DNA from: Favolaschia claudopus
Taxonomy: Eukaryota; Basidiomycota; Agaricomycetes; Agaricales; Mycenaceae
Assembly (NCBI GenBank): GCA_037176885.1
Contig: JAWWNJ010000100.1
Span: 124,001 to 188,000, forward strand
Direction of reading: 5' to 3'
DNA: 64,000 nt
Shown: piece by piece, positions 27,084 through 38,789 of the stretch
How positions within the stretch are numbered: position 1 is the first letter of the stretch
How the letters are laid out: each line of letters starts with the position of its first letter
Position numbers and translations under genes: made by a program
The notes under the pieces: model-generated
The model's input: only the letters and a program-made list of their open reading frames with translations
Database searches by the model: none
What the model was told of the DNA's origin: nothing

Positions 27084-30000
27084 ATGAGGCCCGTCTTCGT
27101 TCTCGTTGCAGCTCTACTACCTGTGGTCCATGGTGCTCTCCTGTTGGGGATACCCAGTGAACAACTCGCAGCTGGAAACACTTCAGTCCCATCCAGCTTC
27201 TCTAAATCTGCGGCCCCAGTTTCAACATTCACAAGCTCAGCAAACTCAAGCATCTCCAATGCTCCACCGACAAGTCCCGCTGTCGGAATGGCTACCGTTC
27301 CTCGGAAACGAGCCGCCATTCCAGCGTGCCTCAAGACCGTTGAACTGTCTTGTCTGAACCTGGCTGCAAACTGTATTGACTCCGTCAATGCCGGCGTTCG
27401 TAGCATTTTTACACCCCTTCTTTTCTTTGATCGTCCTTCTCAAAGCTTGAGCTAACGAAGTATTCGCAGAATGTCAACACTCTCTGGAGTATCAAGTCTT
27501 GTGTCGCTGCGGCTACATGCTACGGGGTACGATTTTCGACCCTGCTGGTACTAAACTCACTCGCTGACTGTACTGTGTGTAAGGTCGGCGATTTGATTAC
27601 GAGTGTCGAATGTCAGACGGGATTTGTCGTAACAAACTCAGCTCAAGCTGCCCTTCCTAGTAGCGTGAGTGTGGCAAATTTTCTCTGATATGCACTCTGT
27701 CTCATTCGATTTTCACAGATCTACAATGGTATCGTCATGGGCTGCACCTCGTGGTAAGGATACCCGTTCAATTTGCAGTGCTTTCATGAATTCATTTTGA
27801 ATTGTCAACACAGTGCTATCACCCAACAAAACTACATCGACTTTTACTACGGACAATTGACGGCGGTTAACTCAGCCAATTTCCCGAGGTCAGTTGTGTT
27901 TTCCGCAATTCCATCCTTCGCGCTTGAATCTGAACCTTTGGTATCAAGCTCTATCGATGTGGTCAAGGCATTTTGGAGTGCCATCACCACGTGGGCTGCT
28001 ACGGGAAGTACGGTTCCATACATGAAGTAAGAAATCTTCTGATACATCTTCTCTCGCTGATCTATCTGCAGTTTCAATGACTGGTTACATTTTTCGTCGT
28101 TTCCTGTCACGACGACAGTGAGTTGTCTTCCAATGTCTATCCTCTTACCCTTCTCAACCGTTTAGACGACGACCACGCCGGTCACCACGTTTACTCAAAT
28201 TACTTGGAGTCAGTGAAGGAGAGCCAATCCGATACTATTACTGACCCCCCATTGCTTCAGACCCAAATCCTGCTCCCACTTCTGGTGCCGTATCCGAAAC
28301 ATTTGTGACATCGACCATCACTGTGATTATCGCAATCCCTACGGCTACGACTTCGGTTGTGGTTGGGGGGATCAGCATCACGCTTGCTCCTGGTGGTACG
28401 CCGATCAACAACCCGTTGCCTCCAGGGATTACAATCCCTGGCGCCACGACACCAACATGGAGTGATTATCCCCACAGATTACTCAATAATCTTCAGAAAC
28501 TGATCCGATCTCTAGATCCCAATATCATCCCGCCCACCTCCGTCCCCTCCGTCACATTTACAGCCCCTCCCTCGTTCACCACCATTGTAGCTGTACCTGC
28601 TGCCTCGAATTCTCCCCCGAAAAACATCACCGGTCCACCGGGAGACAAGAACAGTGACGGCGATAACTGGTGGCTGCTGGTATTTCCCGGGGTTATAGGC
28701 GGGTTGCTTCCAGCAGATATCGGCATACCAGGCGGTGTGAAGCCTACTGCTGCGCCACCGCCTGACTGGACGGGTGCCTGGACGGATCCCGATCCCACAT
28801 CTACTTCGACCCATAATTCGGGTAGTGCAAGTTCGTCGGTGAGTTGTCTTCCAATGTATATCCTCTACCCTTCTCACCCTTTTAGACGACGACCACGCCG
28901 GTCATCCCGTACACACAGATTACTTGGAGTCGGTGAATGAGATTCGATCCGATACTATTACTGACCCCTCATTGCTTCAGACCCAAACCCTGCTCCTACG
29001 TCGGGAGCTGTATCTGAAACTTTCGTGAAATCACCAACCACCGTGATTATTGCTATCCCTACGGCTACAACGTCGGTTGTGGTTGGGGGCACCAGCATCA
29101 AGCTTGCTCCTGGTGGTACGCCAATCAACAGCCCATTACCTCCCGGCATCTCGATACCTGGCGCCACGACACCGCTATGGAGTGACTATTTGCACAAATT
29201 GCTCATGAATCTTCCGAAACTGAACCAATGCTCTAGATCCCAATATCATCCCGCCCACTTCCGTCCCCTCTGTCACATTTACAGCCCCTCCCTCGTTCAC
29301 CACCATTGTAGCCGTCCCTACGGCCTCAAACTCTCCCCCGAAAAACATCACTGGTCCACCGGGAGACAAGAACAGCGACGGCGATAACTGGTGGCTGCTG
29401 GTATTTCCTGGGGTTATAGATGGATTGCTTCCAGCAGATATCGGCATACCAGGCGGTGTGAAGCCTACCGCTGCGCCGCCGCCTGATTGGACGGGCGTGT
29501 GGACGGATCCCGATCCCACATCTACTTCGACTCATAATTCGGCTAGCGCCAGTTCTTCGGCATCGTCGTCGTCATCTTCGTGTCCCCAGCCGACTGCAGC
29601 CTATTCCCTGTCCGACGATGATGAAAATAGCGACTGGGAGGATCTTGGCTCGGATCCCGATAGACGCCGAAGCAATATTATGACGAATGTTGCTCGTGCA
29701 GGAGGTCGCTGTAAGTGTTCACACCTATATATCTAAGCTGTGATGCTAGTTGAACTTATTAACCCTCAAACAGCCATGGCCTTCACTGATTGCGAGATCA
29801 ATAAGGCGAATGGGAATCTTGTTACCAATCCCATTACTGTCGATTTGAAAGCAGGAACATATTATACGATTGGTACCAAGGCGGCGGGCGGGATCGGCAT
29901 CGCGTTGAATCCGATAGTTGTGAACGACCGGCCGGTTGGTAATGGTGGTGGTACTGTTGCTCAGGAACACGTTTTTGAGTAAGTTGGTTTTGATTTTCAT

Positions 30001-31567
30001 CGATCTTGTGTCAGTCGCTGAGATATTGTTCAGGATAGGATATATTGGACAGTTCTTCAAATCCATCAAAAATCAAGGTGTCTCGTGTGCTTGGTGCGGA
30101 TAACCTGTTACTCTCTATCCTTTTCAACTTATCTCTTTCGTTGGATAACTTAGGATTGTCAATAATGTCTACGATCAGGATGGGTGGGATGGCCGAAAAT
30201 GGGCGTTGTCGTTGCTCCAGGAGATCGACCAGGTGGGTGGGATTAGCACTCCAAATTGAGTGGATAAAGAGTTTGCATCGCCCAGGTTCCTAATATGGTT
30301 TGGGTCGACAAAGCAATGAATCAAGGCATGCATCGTCCACTTTCTTTCTTCTTCATTGATTCATCATTCAATCCCTAGCCAAGTCCAATGTTGTCAATCA
30401 GAACAAGGCGACTGCTGCCGATCCGCCGCAGATGGCCAATATTAAGAAGATCTCGGACTTTACAACAACGAGTTCGGTTAACTTGATTCAAGATATAGAA
30501 TATTTTATTCGGAATCTGGCTGCGGTTGGGACGTGTACGTGACTTCTCATCGTATGTAAAGACGTCACTAGACTGATTGTCGCCCAGATTTTGGCCACAC
30601 GGCCGCGATATTCCAAGCCACGGCCTTGCGGGTACAAAATTGCTTGGCTCAGATCACACCGAATACCCCCGACGTCAACCTGCCCGTCGCTTTCAATGTC
30701 TGGCTCCGTACGCTCATACAAACTTACCCCTTGGGGTGCACGTGAGTCTCTCAGCTGGGTCAGTTTATCTATGGCATTGATCTTTCAACTCGCATAGCTC
30801 TCGAGCCACCAATTCCTTCAATTATTATCACAACCGAATGACCACCGTTGCGAATCAACTCAACAACGGCGTGGTGCCTCAGTGCTTTCCGCTGTTCCCA
30901 GTCGCCGTACGAAATTCCAGTACTCCCTCGTTGTAATACACTGAACACTAAAATCATGTAGATAAATCCGACGACATTCACCTGGCAGGTCAGTATTAAT
31001 GCTTTTTCTAAGATTGTTGTGTTCAAGCGGCATGATTCTCAGAACCTCGTTCCTCCGCCTCCGAATCTACCTACCTGCAACATCCCCGGGACCGAAGGAA
31101 TATTGCAACTGGGAGTCAACCCGAATGGAGCCGCTGAGAAGGGGGTTGATACCTACCGTGTCATGGGGGCGGGCCACGCCGACTTCTACGGATTAGGCAT
31201 CGGAACCGACTTCATGGCAGGTTCTCATTTCGTCGCAGGAAGCCTGGCACAATATCCAAGTTGCGGAAACGGTGCGGTGGTCGTAGATCTAACCGGCCCT
31301 GGAACGCCGGCTGGACTCCCCGATGTCCTCTTTTCGCCTCAGTGTAACGGCCAAACTGGGAAACAGACCGTGCCGTTTTCGTTTGTGCTGAACGGGCAAA
31401 CGCTCAGCTGTACCTTGATAGTCACGGTGGCGGGTAAAAATTCTCCTGTTGAGATCATTTGTGCTGGGTCTGCTGCTGTTGCGGTGACTTGTGCGAATTT
31501 CTTTCTGAGCAACAGATACCCTACCGGGCACTTGCTTACGGGGCCAATGATGTTTATTCCTTCTTGA
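27084..31567 (+). CDS. Large secreted Thr/Pro/Ser-rich protein of unknown function, 22 exons
   Basis: I could join 22 exons in phase into 1,112 residues: 27084-27395, 27470-27526, 27584-27664, 27719-27753, 27814-27888, 27949-28026, 28072-28117, 28166-28208, 28261-28461, 28516-28838, 28886-28928, 28981-29181, 29237-29710, 29774-29978, 30034-30084, 30154-30232, 30286-30334, 30379-30534, 30588-30741, 30798-30906, 30962-30988, 31028-31567. It opens with a clear signal peptide (MRPVFVLVAALLPVVHG). An N-terminal Cys-containing region (CLNLAANCID, WSIKSCVAAATCYG) is followed by two near-identical Thr/Pro/Gly-rich modules, an acidic stretch, a helical middle (VYDQDGWDGRKWALSLLQEI) and a Cys-containing C-terminal domain. 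I do not recognise the family; a cell-wall or extracellular role is only an inference from the signal and the composition. Some splice choices (for example the exon ending at 30334) have alternatives. Confidence 0.75.
28118..29559 (+). repeat. 721-bp tandem duplication inside the secreted-protein gene
   Basis: Copy A is 28118-28838 and copy B is 28839-29559. Each starts exactly at a GTGAGTTGTC splice donor and contains three introns and three exons: a 43-nt exon, a 201-nt exon and a ~323-nt exon. Net length is identical, but one intron lost a base and another gained one, so both copies remain in frame. The duplicated module begins TTTTPV and ends in the Thr/Ser-rich stretch after DWTGAW or DWTGVW. 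Confidence 0.9.
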
Positions 31568-32089
31568 TGCGCCTATTTACTTATTCACCTTAATATTTGT
31601 TTCTCCACCGTTCAACCAGTATCATTTGCCTTGTCAATCCTTCGGAATTTTGAGTCGATGTTCAAGTTCTGAATTCCAGCTGCGATGTGGTCCTGTGTCG
31701 CCGAAATCGGTCACACTCGAAGATATGTTCCCGTCCAGCTGTAGCACCACTGCTGCACCACGAAGCAGCCTGAGCGGGTGCCAGGTGGAGTGAGTACAGT
31801 ATTAGATTTCATGTCCGTGTGTTTAATCCTACAGTTTAATCTATGGTGAGCAACCCAAGGGAAAAGTTAGGCTACTGAGAGAGTACTTAGAGAGGTTTGT
31901 CTCACCGTCGCCTCTTTTGTCAAGCACCATGGATCGTCGCGTACTCGGAGTGAATATCGGGGGGTTCGTTCGACGTTCTCGGAGACGGCTCATCGCCACG
32001 GCAGGCTTCATCCATTCTCACTCGTCTGGCACTCTCAACATTGCATTTGACGCTTTCGACATCGATGTCACTTTGAATCATTGAATGTC
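31568..32089. other. Intergenic; no gene seen
   Basis: This is the 3' side of the secreted-protein gene. I see no further coding signal before the B-box cluster begins at about 32,090. Confidence 0.4.
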
Positions 32090-33725
32090 GGTGGGGTCAA
32101 AGGTAAGGCGGAGGTTCGAATCCTCGCGGTGCATTGATTCGCGTGCTCTGGGATTTCTTTTTCGTTGTTCTGGTTCTTTGTTCAATCTTTGAGTTGAACT
32201 TCGTCTTCGAATTCCGATGTGTGGCTTTCAAGTACCCAATTATATAATGATCCTTTCAACTCGCTACTTATTCATCGTCGACCAAACCTCCCGCACAGAT
32301 ATTCGTTCAGCCGAGGTTTGACTTCTCCCGATCTCCGAGTCGTGAAGACGGTCAATTGATCAACCCGGGTTTCCTTGCAAGTATGTATCTCCGACGCACG
32401 CGTCGATTCGGTCTGCGACTATCTTATGCACGATAAGGTTTGTTCAACACATCGTTGCGCACAAGAAGGTGCATCGGTATCCGAGTCAGAGGTTCGATTC
32501 CTCCTGTGCTTCTTCCCAGTCGTTTTCGGAATTTTCTTTTGGGGCTGGCGTGCTGATACAATAACATTCAACCATGGCTGTTGAATGGCGCGGGTCTGAG
32601 GCGCGGGCGGTTGGACTCCTCGCCGTGAATAAATGCGCCGCTGTTTCATTTTTTTTTCTTTCATTGAGATCTGCTTCTCTGAGTATTTATTGGATGCTTC
32701 TGCGATTTGGTCATAGGTTTTTTTTGCGGGTTGATATCATCCACTGGTCTTGGCGAGAAATGAGTTACTATATATGATACCTAGTTGTGATATTCACCTT
32801 TCACGCACTCCCCTTCCGCTTGCACTTTGCGCGATGGTGCAAACGAGGGAGGGTAGAGGAGGCGAGGTTCGATTCCTCGCGGTGCAGTTATGTCTGTCGT
32901 GTTCTGATTTTTTGATCGTTATAGAGTGGTAGATTCAATTCTCTTTCATTCACTAATCATACCCGCTGAATCGAGTCGATTCAGTTAGTGTTGAGCCGTA
33001 GAGAATTACTTTATCCGAGTCGTGTCATCGTTATTCCGGAAGGAGATTCTCGGTAGCTTGAACTTCCTGAGATATATCATCTGAGCTACGCAGGTGAGCA
33101 ATCTCGATAGTGTTAAATTCCTTTCCTTCGTTGAATTCTAACCGCTACTGTATTATGCTTACCTCGAAACGCATACAGTACACGATTGTATTCCTTCACT
33201 CTATGCGCACAGTGTTCTTGCAGGATACGAGGTGCGGTGAGGTTCGATTCCTCATAGTGTGATGGATAGCTAGACTGAATACTTTTTGAATTTCTGTTCC
33301 GTGGACAGGATTATTACTTACTTCTTGATCTTCAATATTTCTTTGAGAGAGGCGGTGATTACCCGGGATATACTAATACGACTTCGGCGTTGCAGTAAGC
33401 CGGGAGGTAGGTGAGTAGTTCTGAATCCGATATGTCAGATATGGTCGATTCTTTTGGGGACGAGCTGTTTGTACCCTCATTTTGATTTTCTTGCAATCGT
33501 TTTCCTTGTCGTTTTCGTTCGCGGATTGGATCAAACTTGATTCATTGGGATTCTATTCCCTGGAGTTACCAGGGCCCGCAACTCGCCTCAGCGCATGCCG
33601 CAATCTTCCGTCTTGCATATTTCATATTGGATCTGAAGCGACTGGAATCGGCGGGAGTCTAGGGGGTTCGATTCCCCGGGCCCCGCAATACAGTCGGCAC
33701 TGTGGAAGGATGATTCTTTTTCCTG
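32090..33725 (+). repeat. Cluster of tRNA-like / Pol III-type cassette relics
   Basis: Five consensus B-boxes (GGTTCGANTCC) lie in the same orientation at 32113-32123, 32491-32501, 32866-32876, 33241-33251 and 33665-33675, and a degenerate one at about 32609. Each sits in a T-arm-like stem and is followed about 30-50 nt later by a T-run of the kind that ends Pol III transcripts (for example 32649-32658, 32908-32913, 33283-33287, 33717-33721). Spacing is 235-425 bp. Three copies share the text CTCGCGGTGCA or CTCATAGTGTG after the B-box. A convincing A-box and a full cloverleaf cannot be drawn, so these are more likely tRNA-derived SINE relics or decayed tRNA genes than working tRNAs. Confidence 0.55.
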
Positions 33726-33742
33726 TTGAGAATCAGAGTGGA

Positions 33743-33758
33743 GTACCGTACAATTTCG
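33743..33758 (+). mobile_element. Left stub of a ~286-bp MITE split by the giant element
   Basis: This is the outer end of the small element's terminal inverted repeat (GTACCGTACAATTTC plus G). Its partner is at 54261-54285. The last nine bases are the left target duplication of the giant element. See the right part at 54016-54285. Confidence 0.8.
33750..33758 (+). repeat. Left target-site duplication (ACAATTTCG)
   Basis: An exact 9-bp match to 54007-54015, directly abutting the two inverted ends of the 20-kb element. Confidence 0.85.
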
Positions 33759-34362
33759 GGAATTCGAACTGACACCGGAAAGTGTGACGTGACGAGTGAC
33801 CATCATCACACTTTCCGTGTCGGCTTTAGTCGGCCTTCCTCCCCCACATGAGTAAGTTGTCTATTGTACACCTGCAACCGGATAGTTGCCGGATAGCACC
33901 GCGCAGCGGGCCTCGCGGCGAGCGCTGGCACCACGCAGTGGGCCTCCGCGGCGAGCGGTTGCGCCACGCAGTGGGCCTTAGCGGCGAGCGAAGCACCACG
34001 CAGTGGGCCCCGCGGCGAGCGGAAGCCCCGCGCAGCGGTCGGGGTCTGGGGTGGAAAACCCCAGCCGTCCGGGCCGGCGCCCGCAACTGCTCTTCTTAGT
34101 TTTCATTGTATCACAACTCATGTACTCTATGACGTTCCGAATGTCGCATAAATCAAATGCAATAAAAACTTTTGAGGCGCAAAAAAAAAACTTTTGAAAG
34201 TGCTTGGATAAGGCCTATACTGCAGGATCGTAAGGTAGGGGTATGTAGGAGGTCTCCCCTCGCTGGAAAACGTCAGTTTCGCAGTGGAACATGTTCATCG
34301 GGGCAGTTGTCCCGATACGATCACCATCACATCGGGCCTGTTTACGGTAACTTTTCGGACTT
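33759..34362 (+). repeat. Left terminal inverted repeat region of the giant element
   Basis: The outer part (33759-33790) matches the right end inverted. It continues into a hairpin: GGAAAGTGTGA near 33777 is complementary to TCACACTTTCC at about 33806. After a GC-rich tandem repeat, the inner block 34117-34362 matches 53551-53800 inverted, including GACGTTCCG.ATGTCGCATA and the long shared run around ATACTGCAGGATCGTAAGGT. Confidence 0.9.
33899..34039 (+). repeat. 32-33-bp GC-rich tandem repeat in the left end
   Basis: About 4.3 units, starting near 33899, 33931, 33964 and 33996, each containing CGCAGTGGGCC and GGCGAGCG. The right end has a different short array of CCAGCG-containing units at about 53869-53930, so the subterminal arrays diverged separately. 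Confidence 0.85.
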
Positions 34363-35565
34363 GACGGTGACATCCGTCGAATCTTTCGCTCATCTCCTAC
34401 ATGCTCTTTGCTTCACCAGTCGACGCCGTCTCATGCTTTGACTGTCAAACCCTCAGCGCAGAACTACCTAGCTCAAAGCCCACTGTCTGTGTCCTTGCTT
34501 TCAATTTGAGATTGTTCATTCCATTTCGTTAACTGTGTCCACGTTCTTTCTCTATCTAGTCGACGTCGACATACTATCCCTCCGACTCGGTGTATGTTCT
34601 CTGTTCTTTCTTCTCCAAGCAAACAACAATGACAACGATGACAAACGCCGCCAATCCTACACTCGCTCTCTCACCCAACCACTTGACCCACCGACCACGG
34701 ACCTCACACTGCAAACAACGAGCAAGTTACTCCTCTCTTCCGCCCTCACGCTTTCCCACCTCTGCCACTCTCCTTGTGGACGCAGAGCTCAACGAGCTCA
34801 CTGCACGGCACCCCCACCGCAGCGAGGCCACGGAAATGTGCAATTAGGCAGGAACAAGGGTGATTGCAGAATATGGCTGACGGTGGGTTTTTCCCTCTTG
34901 AAAAGAAAGTTTCATGCCGACCGACACACCTCACACCTCACCTTCTTCTCCTTGGTACATTTCCCTATTCCTTTGTCCTTCCTTTCCACCTCTTCGTCTG
35001 TTTTGGTTGTTGCTCTTTCCCTCTTCGGTCTTTTCCTCCCTCCTCCCTTTCGTCCATTTTCCCTCCTCATCCTCCTTTCTATATGCCCCGCTAACCCTTC
35101 CTAGAAACCGACGATCGCTGACCAAACTGGCGCCAACCTCATCAAGAACAAGAGTCAAGATGATTGGGTTAACTGAATTTAGCTATTCTGGGCAGCTAAA
35201 CTGTCGTACGATGGAGGTAAGACTATCTCTTTTCACTGCTAAGAGCGTCCAGTCTCATTTGTAACTTGAGTTCTGAGAAATATGATGGCTTTTGCAACGA
35301 CTCTGAACAGATTAAGATCTCCGTATGCCTAGACTGCCTGCCTCAACTTTACGTCTTGCTGGTCTAACCACTTCTCGACACGAGCTGTCACATACCATGA
35401 TATGTGACATGACGCGTCAAATTTTGTCCACCGTGGACAATTGTCATGAGCAATTACGGTTCTAAGAATTGGAGCGAAGTGCAAGTATTATATTTGGTTT
35501 GTTGAGAAACACATTTTGGGAAGCTAGATATCGGCTTGTTGAAACCATGCTACAAAATAGCTACT
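34363..35565. other. No confident gene inside the element's left arm
   Basis: Open frames overlap and lack motifs. A short spliced-looking stretch at 34872-35178 (ATGGCTGAC, a GT..AG interval, then a frame reading TIADQTGANLIKNKSQ) could be another captured host fragment, but I cannot name it. Confidence 0.3.
35411..35440 (+). promoter_or_regulatory. Palindromic module P1
   Basis: GACGCGTC (35411-35418), a 5-nt spacer, then the palindrome TTGTCCACCGTGGACAA (35424-35440). The same module occurs inverted at 42395-42424 and, diverged, at 53369-53398, all inside the giant element. It could be a transposase-binding site or a promoter operator; neither is shown. Confidence 0.6.
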
Positions 35566-36795
35566 TTATTCACGACAAGAGAGATAGTGTTGTAATGTGC
35601 GTTGTGTGAGGCTATAATTGAAAATCCTGTGTTCCAGAAGTAGAGAAGAATTGGAGTTGATCACATCCGCCATAATTCCATCCCAGTCAGGAGCAGTGCT
35701 ATGGAAGAACCGACCGTTAAGAGTGACAACAAGGCGGCATCCTGATTGCAACTCAAGCGTAAAGAGTGTATTCAGGAACCATTCCCTCAAAGCTGTCTCA
35801 TTGGCGGTAATCCCTCCAGCTTCAAATGTCAAGTGGACATGGCGGATATGGCGGAAAGGATGCAGGTTTAAAAGCACGTTGGGTTGCGTAGAGACTGGCT
35901 CATTGATATTAGTACAGGAAAGTAAACAAACAACGACTCACTTACCCTCTTCAAAGATTATAACCAGTTCATGGGTAACATAGTGCGAAAGAGCAAAAAG
36001 GGCTTTGATTGTATCCTGTGATTCCAAACTGGAGTCTGAAACCAGACACAGTGAAAGTTTATGAATCCGAAAGGTGGGAAGCTGATGCGGGATCCACTTT
36101 GCAACGAAGCATGGGAGGAACAGACATCTGTTTATGTCAAGGCATGGCAGGGGAGAAGGGAGGAGCGGTAGGACGGGAGTCGGTGGTGTGGGCAACCCGA
36201 AGAGTGTCGCAAGGCCTCCGGTAAACGCTAGATTGAAGTTGCAGTGGATGAATCGTAAAGTAGATGGCAATATGTGCCCAATGGCAGTCAGAGGAGTCGG
36301 ATCTCCCAAGCACCATTGAGAGAGGTGAAGGGACTGCAGCTCCAACCCAGCGAAGGAGCTTTGAAGACGCTCAGGAATGTAGATAGGAGAAGGGAGTGGC
36401 GAACAAGGGAATAGACCCAAATGCTGCAGAGCAGTAAGCTTAGGCAGTAACAGCGCAATTGCCTCCTCTGCCATATCCCACTGAGTAGTGGAAGACATCT
36501 GAGGGCGTAATCCCAAATTCAGAGTGACAATGACGTCCGCCAGATGGTCGGAATCACTAAGAAGCTTGAAAAAGGAAACAAAGTCGTTTCGAGGGCCACC
36601 TAGATGAGGGAGTTCCACGAGACCCTCTGGGTAGCCTCCGCCTACTCCAGAACCGAGGGTGACGGTGCGGAAAATTCTGGATTGTGCAAAGGGAAGCCAG
36701 AAACGGCAGAGGCGCGAACAAGTCGAAAAGTCCTTGTGATCATCCAGTTCGTCCAGAGTCTTTTCAATGAGCTCAGGAGGGAAGCTGGAAGCCAT
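35566..36795 (-). CDS. F-box protein carried by the giant element (first of two)
   Basis: Two exons, complement of 35946-36795 and 35566-35894, joined in phase by a 51-nt intron, give 392 residues. The N terminus (SFPPELIEKTLDELDDHKD, then CSRLCRFWLPFAQSRIF) is a typical agaricomycete F-box. The rest is a diverged LRR-like body (LTALQHLGLFP, LQSLHLSQW). Family members are adaptors of SCF ubiquitin ligases. The reading frame is intact, which suggests selection or recent acquisition. It is the leftmost cargo gene and points toward the left end; the P1 palindrome lies just beyond its stop codon. What it would target is unknown. Confidence 0.8.
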
Positions 36796-37013
36796 GTCGA
36801 CTTACAACGTGGAGGACTGCACCACGGGTCAAGGAGCATGCCGCCTACCTGCCGCCTACCTGCCGCATTGCATTAACAGTATTCCGTATTCCATTTTCAG
36901 TCAAGAAGTTTAAAAATGATGGGACTAAAGTCACCGTCGAAGTTTGACATACTCCCTTTGTCTACACTCTCTTCACATTCTTTACTGTACCCTTGTTCAT
37001 CCTTCTTTTCACC

Positions 37014-38766
37014 ATGTGCCGTGCTGTGGTGGATGGCACGGCTTGCACCTGCGAGCGATACAGCCCGCCAACCGACCCTGAAGCTCCTCCAATGTGTCGG
37101 GAATGCGCCCACGGTGAAAGTCGCCATGACGTTCCTAGCAAATCGCAACGCAGGAAGCGCAAAGACCGTAAACGCGAACAAGACCGTAAACGCGAACGTG
37201 GGCGCCAACAACGCCATGAAGTCCAGGATGAGGAAACTGATCAGGATGATGGAGAGCCCAAAAAGAAGAAGAAGAAAGCCTCCAAGCCCGTGTCAGCTCC
37301 AGCGACATCGTCTTCTGGAAAGCCTAGCATACAGGCTATCTTCAACGCACATGCCAGTGCCGACACAAAGTCCATCTGTGACCTGTTGCCACCTACTGCT
37401 GCAGTAAATGACTTCACGGCAGCGGCCGCAAAGAAAGAAGCTTTGACTGGCTTCCGCCCCACTCAAGCTACTCAGGCTAATGGGAAGAGAGTAAGACCCC
37501 ATTCACGTTCCTCAAAGCAAGGGTGTTGACATACGCAATGTAGAAGTCAGGTCCTAAGACTCCCAAGGCTTCGTCAGCCTCAATCATCAACGAAATTGTG
37601 CTTCTCACTGACGGTGTGAGCAGTGTAAGTTATTGTGCAGTAATAAGCTGTCTGGAAATACTGACGTCTGCAAACATAGAAATATAAACTTCGTGGATCT
37701 GTCAAAGCCCCTTCTCCGCAAGATGTCTTTATGCGTGGAAAGCACGGTTGCGTTGCCCGTGACGTTGCTATCAATGCCGACTGGGACCACAAACAGTGCA
37801 CTGCAGAGATGGCGAACCTTTTTGAGCAACCGTTTCAAGCTGCAGGTGTCAAACCGAATACTGCAGATTCCGTGTCTTGGGTGGTGGTGGGGAAATCCTA
37901 TCAGTCCTTGTTTGTGGCGGAAGACAAGCTCCAGCCGACAGGCGCATGCCTCTTGAAGTACAAACACAAGACAACTGAAGGCAGTTGGCGTGTGTACCTC
38001 GGTATTTCTTCTTCAATGTCTGGTTGAACGTATGGGATAGCTGATAAATACCTTAGCGTTAAAGAAGACTGTAACCCCCTCGACTTACCGATCATGGTAT
38101 GAAGCGCCGCCTCAAGAAGCCGCTACCTCAGAGGCAGACATGTCGGTGATTTCTGAGGTGGACATCAACGACAACGATAAGTCCACTGATGACGATATTG
38201 TCGACTGGAGCCGCCGTGGTGGATCTGACAGCTCTGACGACTCCGACTCAGACTCCAACTCTGATACTCCCGCGCCATCCCCCACTCAGCGTTCGCTCAC
38301 CTCACTCTCTGCTCTAACTTGATCCCTCTCTAATCTCTCTGTGTTAAGGGTGCTCAAAACGCAAATACGTGGAAACCAGGTCTGACGCTGAAGACTCCGA
38401 GGACGAGGATGCAAAAAGGATTAAAAGACAGAAACTCAGTAAGCTTTACGAAGAGCCATTCATAGTTTTGTGTATTGACTACCCCGATCCAGCCGCAGAA
38501 AAGGGCAAAGCTGTGGTACGACGCACCACTCCTGTTGCCTCAACTTCTTATATTGGTGGACGTGTTGACGCCGACTACAGTGAGTGTGTTTTCTGTTACG
38601 AATGATAGAGCTAACGGAAAGCACTACTTTTCCAGACGCTTTCAGAGACCTCATTGAGCGGGCCCAGAATCTGGACAGAGTTACCCCACCAGCTCGTTTT
38701 GTGACTGGCTACAAATCTGAATATATCAATCCATGGAAGTCCCTATACAATATCCCAAGACTCTGA
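37014..38766 (+). CDS. Cys-rich, Lys/Arg-rich protein of unknown function (element cargo)
   Basis: Six exons, 37014-37490, 37544-37624, 37680-38001, 38057-38290, 38349-38579 and 38636-38766, close in frame to 491 residues. The N terminus has a compact Cys/His cluster (CRAVVDGTACTCERY, then MCRECAHGESRH) that could bind zinc, followed by a long Lys/Arg-rich stretch with KKKKKKAS, which looks nuclear. A globular middle (GCVARDVAINADWDHKQC, SWVVVGKSYQSLFVAEDKL) is followed by an acidic Ser/Asp tract and a short conserved-looking C-terminal exon. I do not recognise the family. It is transcribed toward the TET/JBP gene, convergent with it, inside the unit bounded by palindromes P1 and P2. A role in DNA or chromatin binding is inference from composition only. 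Confidence 0.75.
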
Positions 38767-38789
38767 TCGTTTGTCTCGCTTAGACCACA

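Noticed and set aside
32090..33725. A set of working tRNA genes
   Set aside because: B-boxes and T-runs are good, but no complete cloverleaf with an anticodon arm and A-box can be drawn for any unit.
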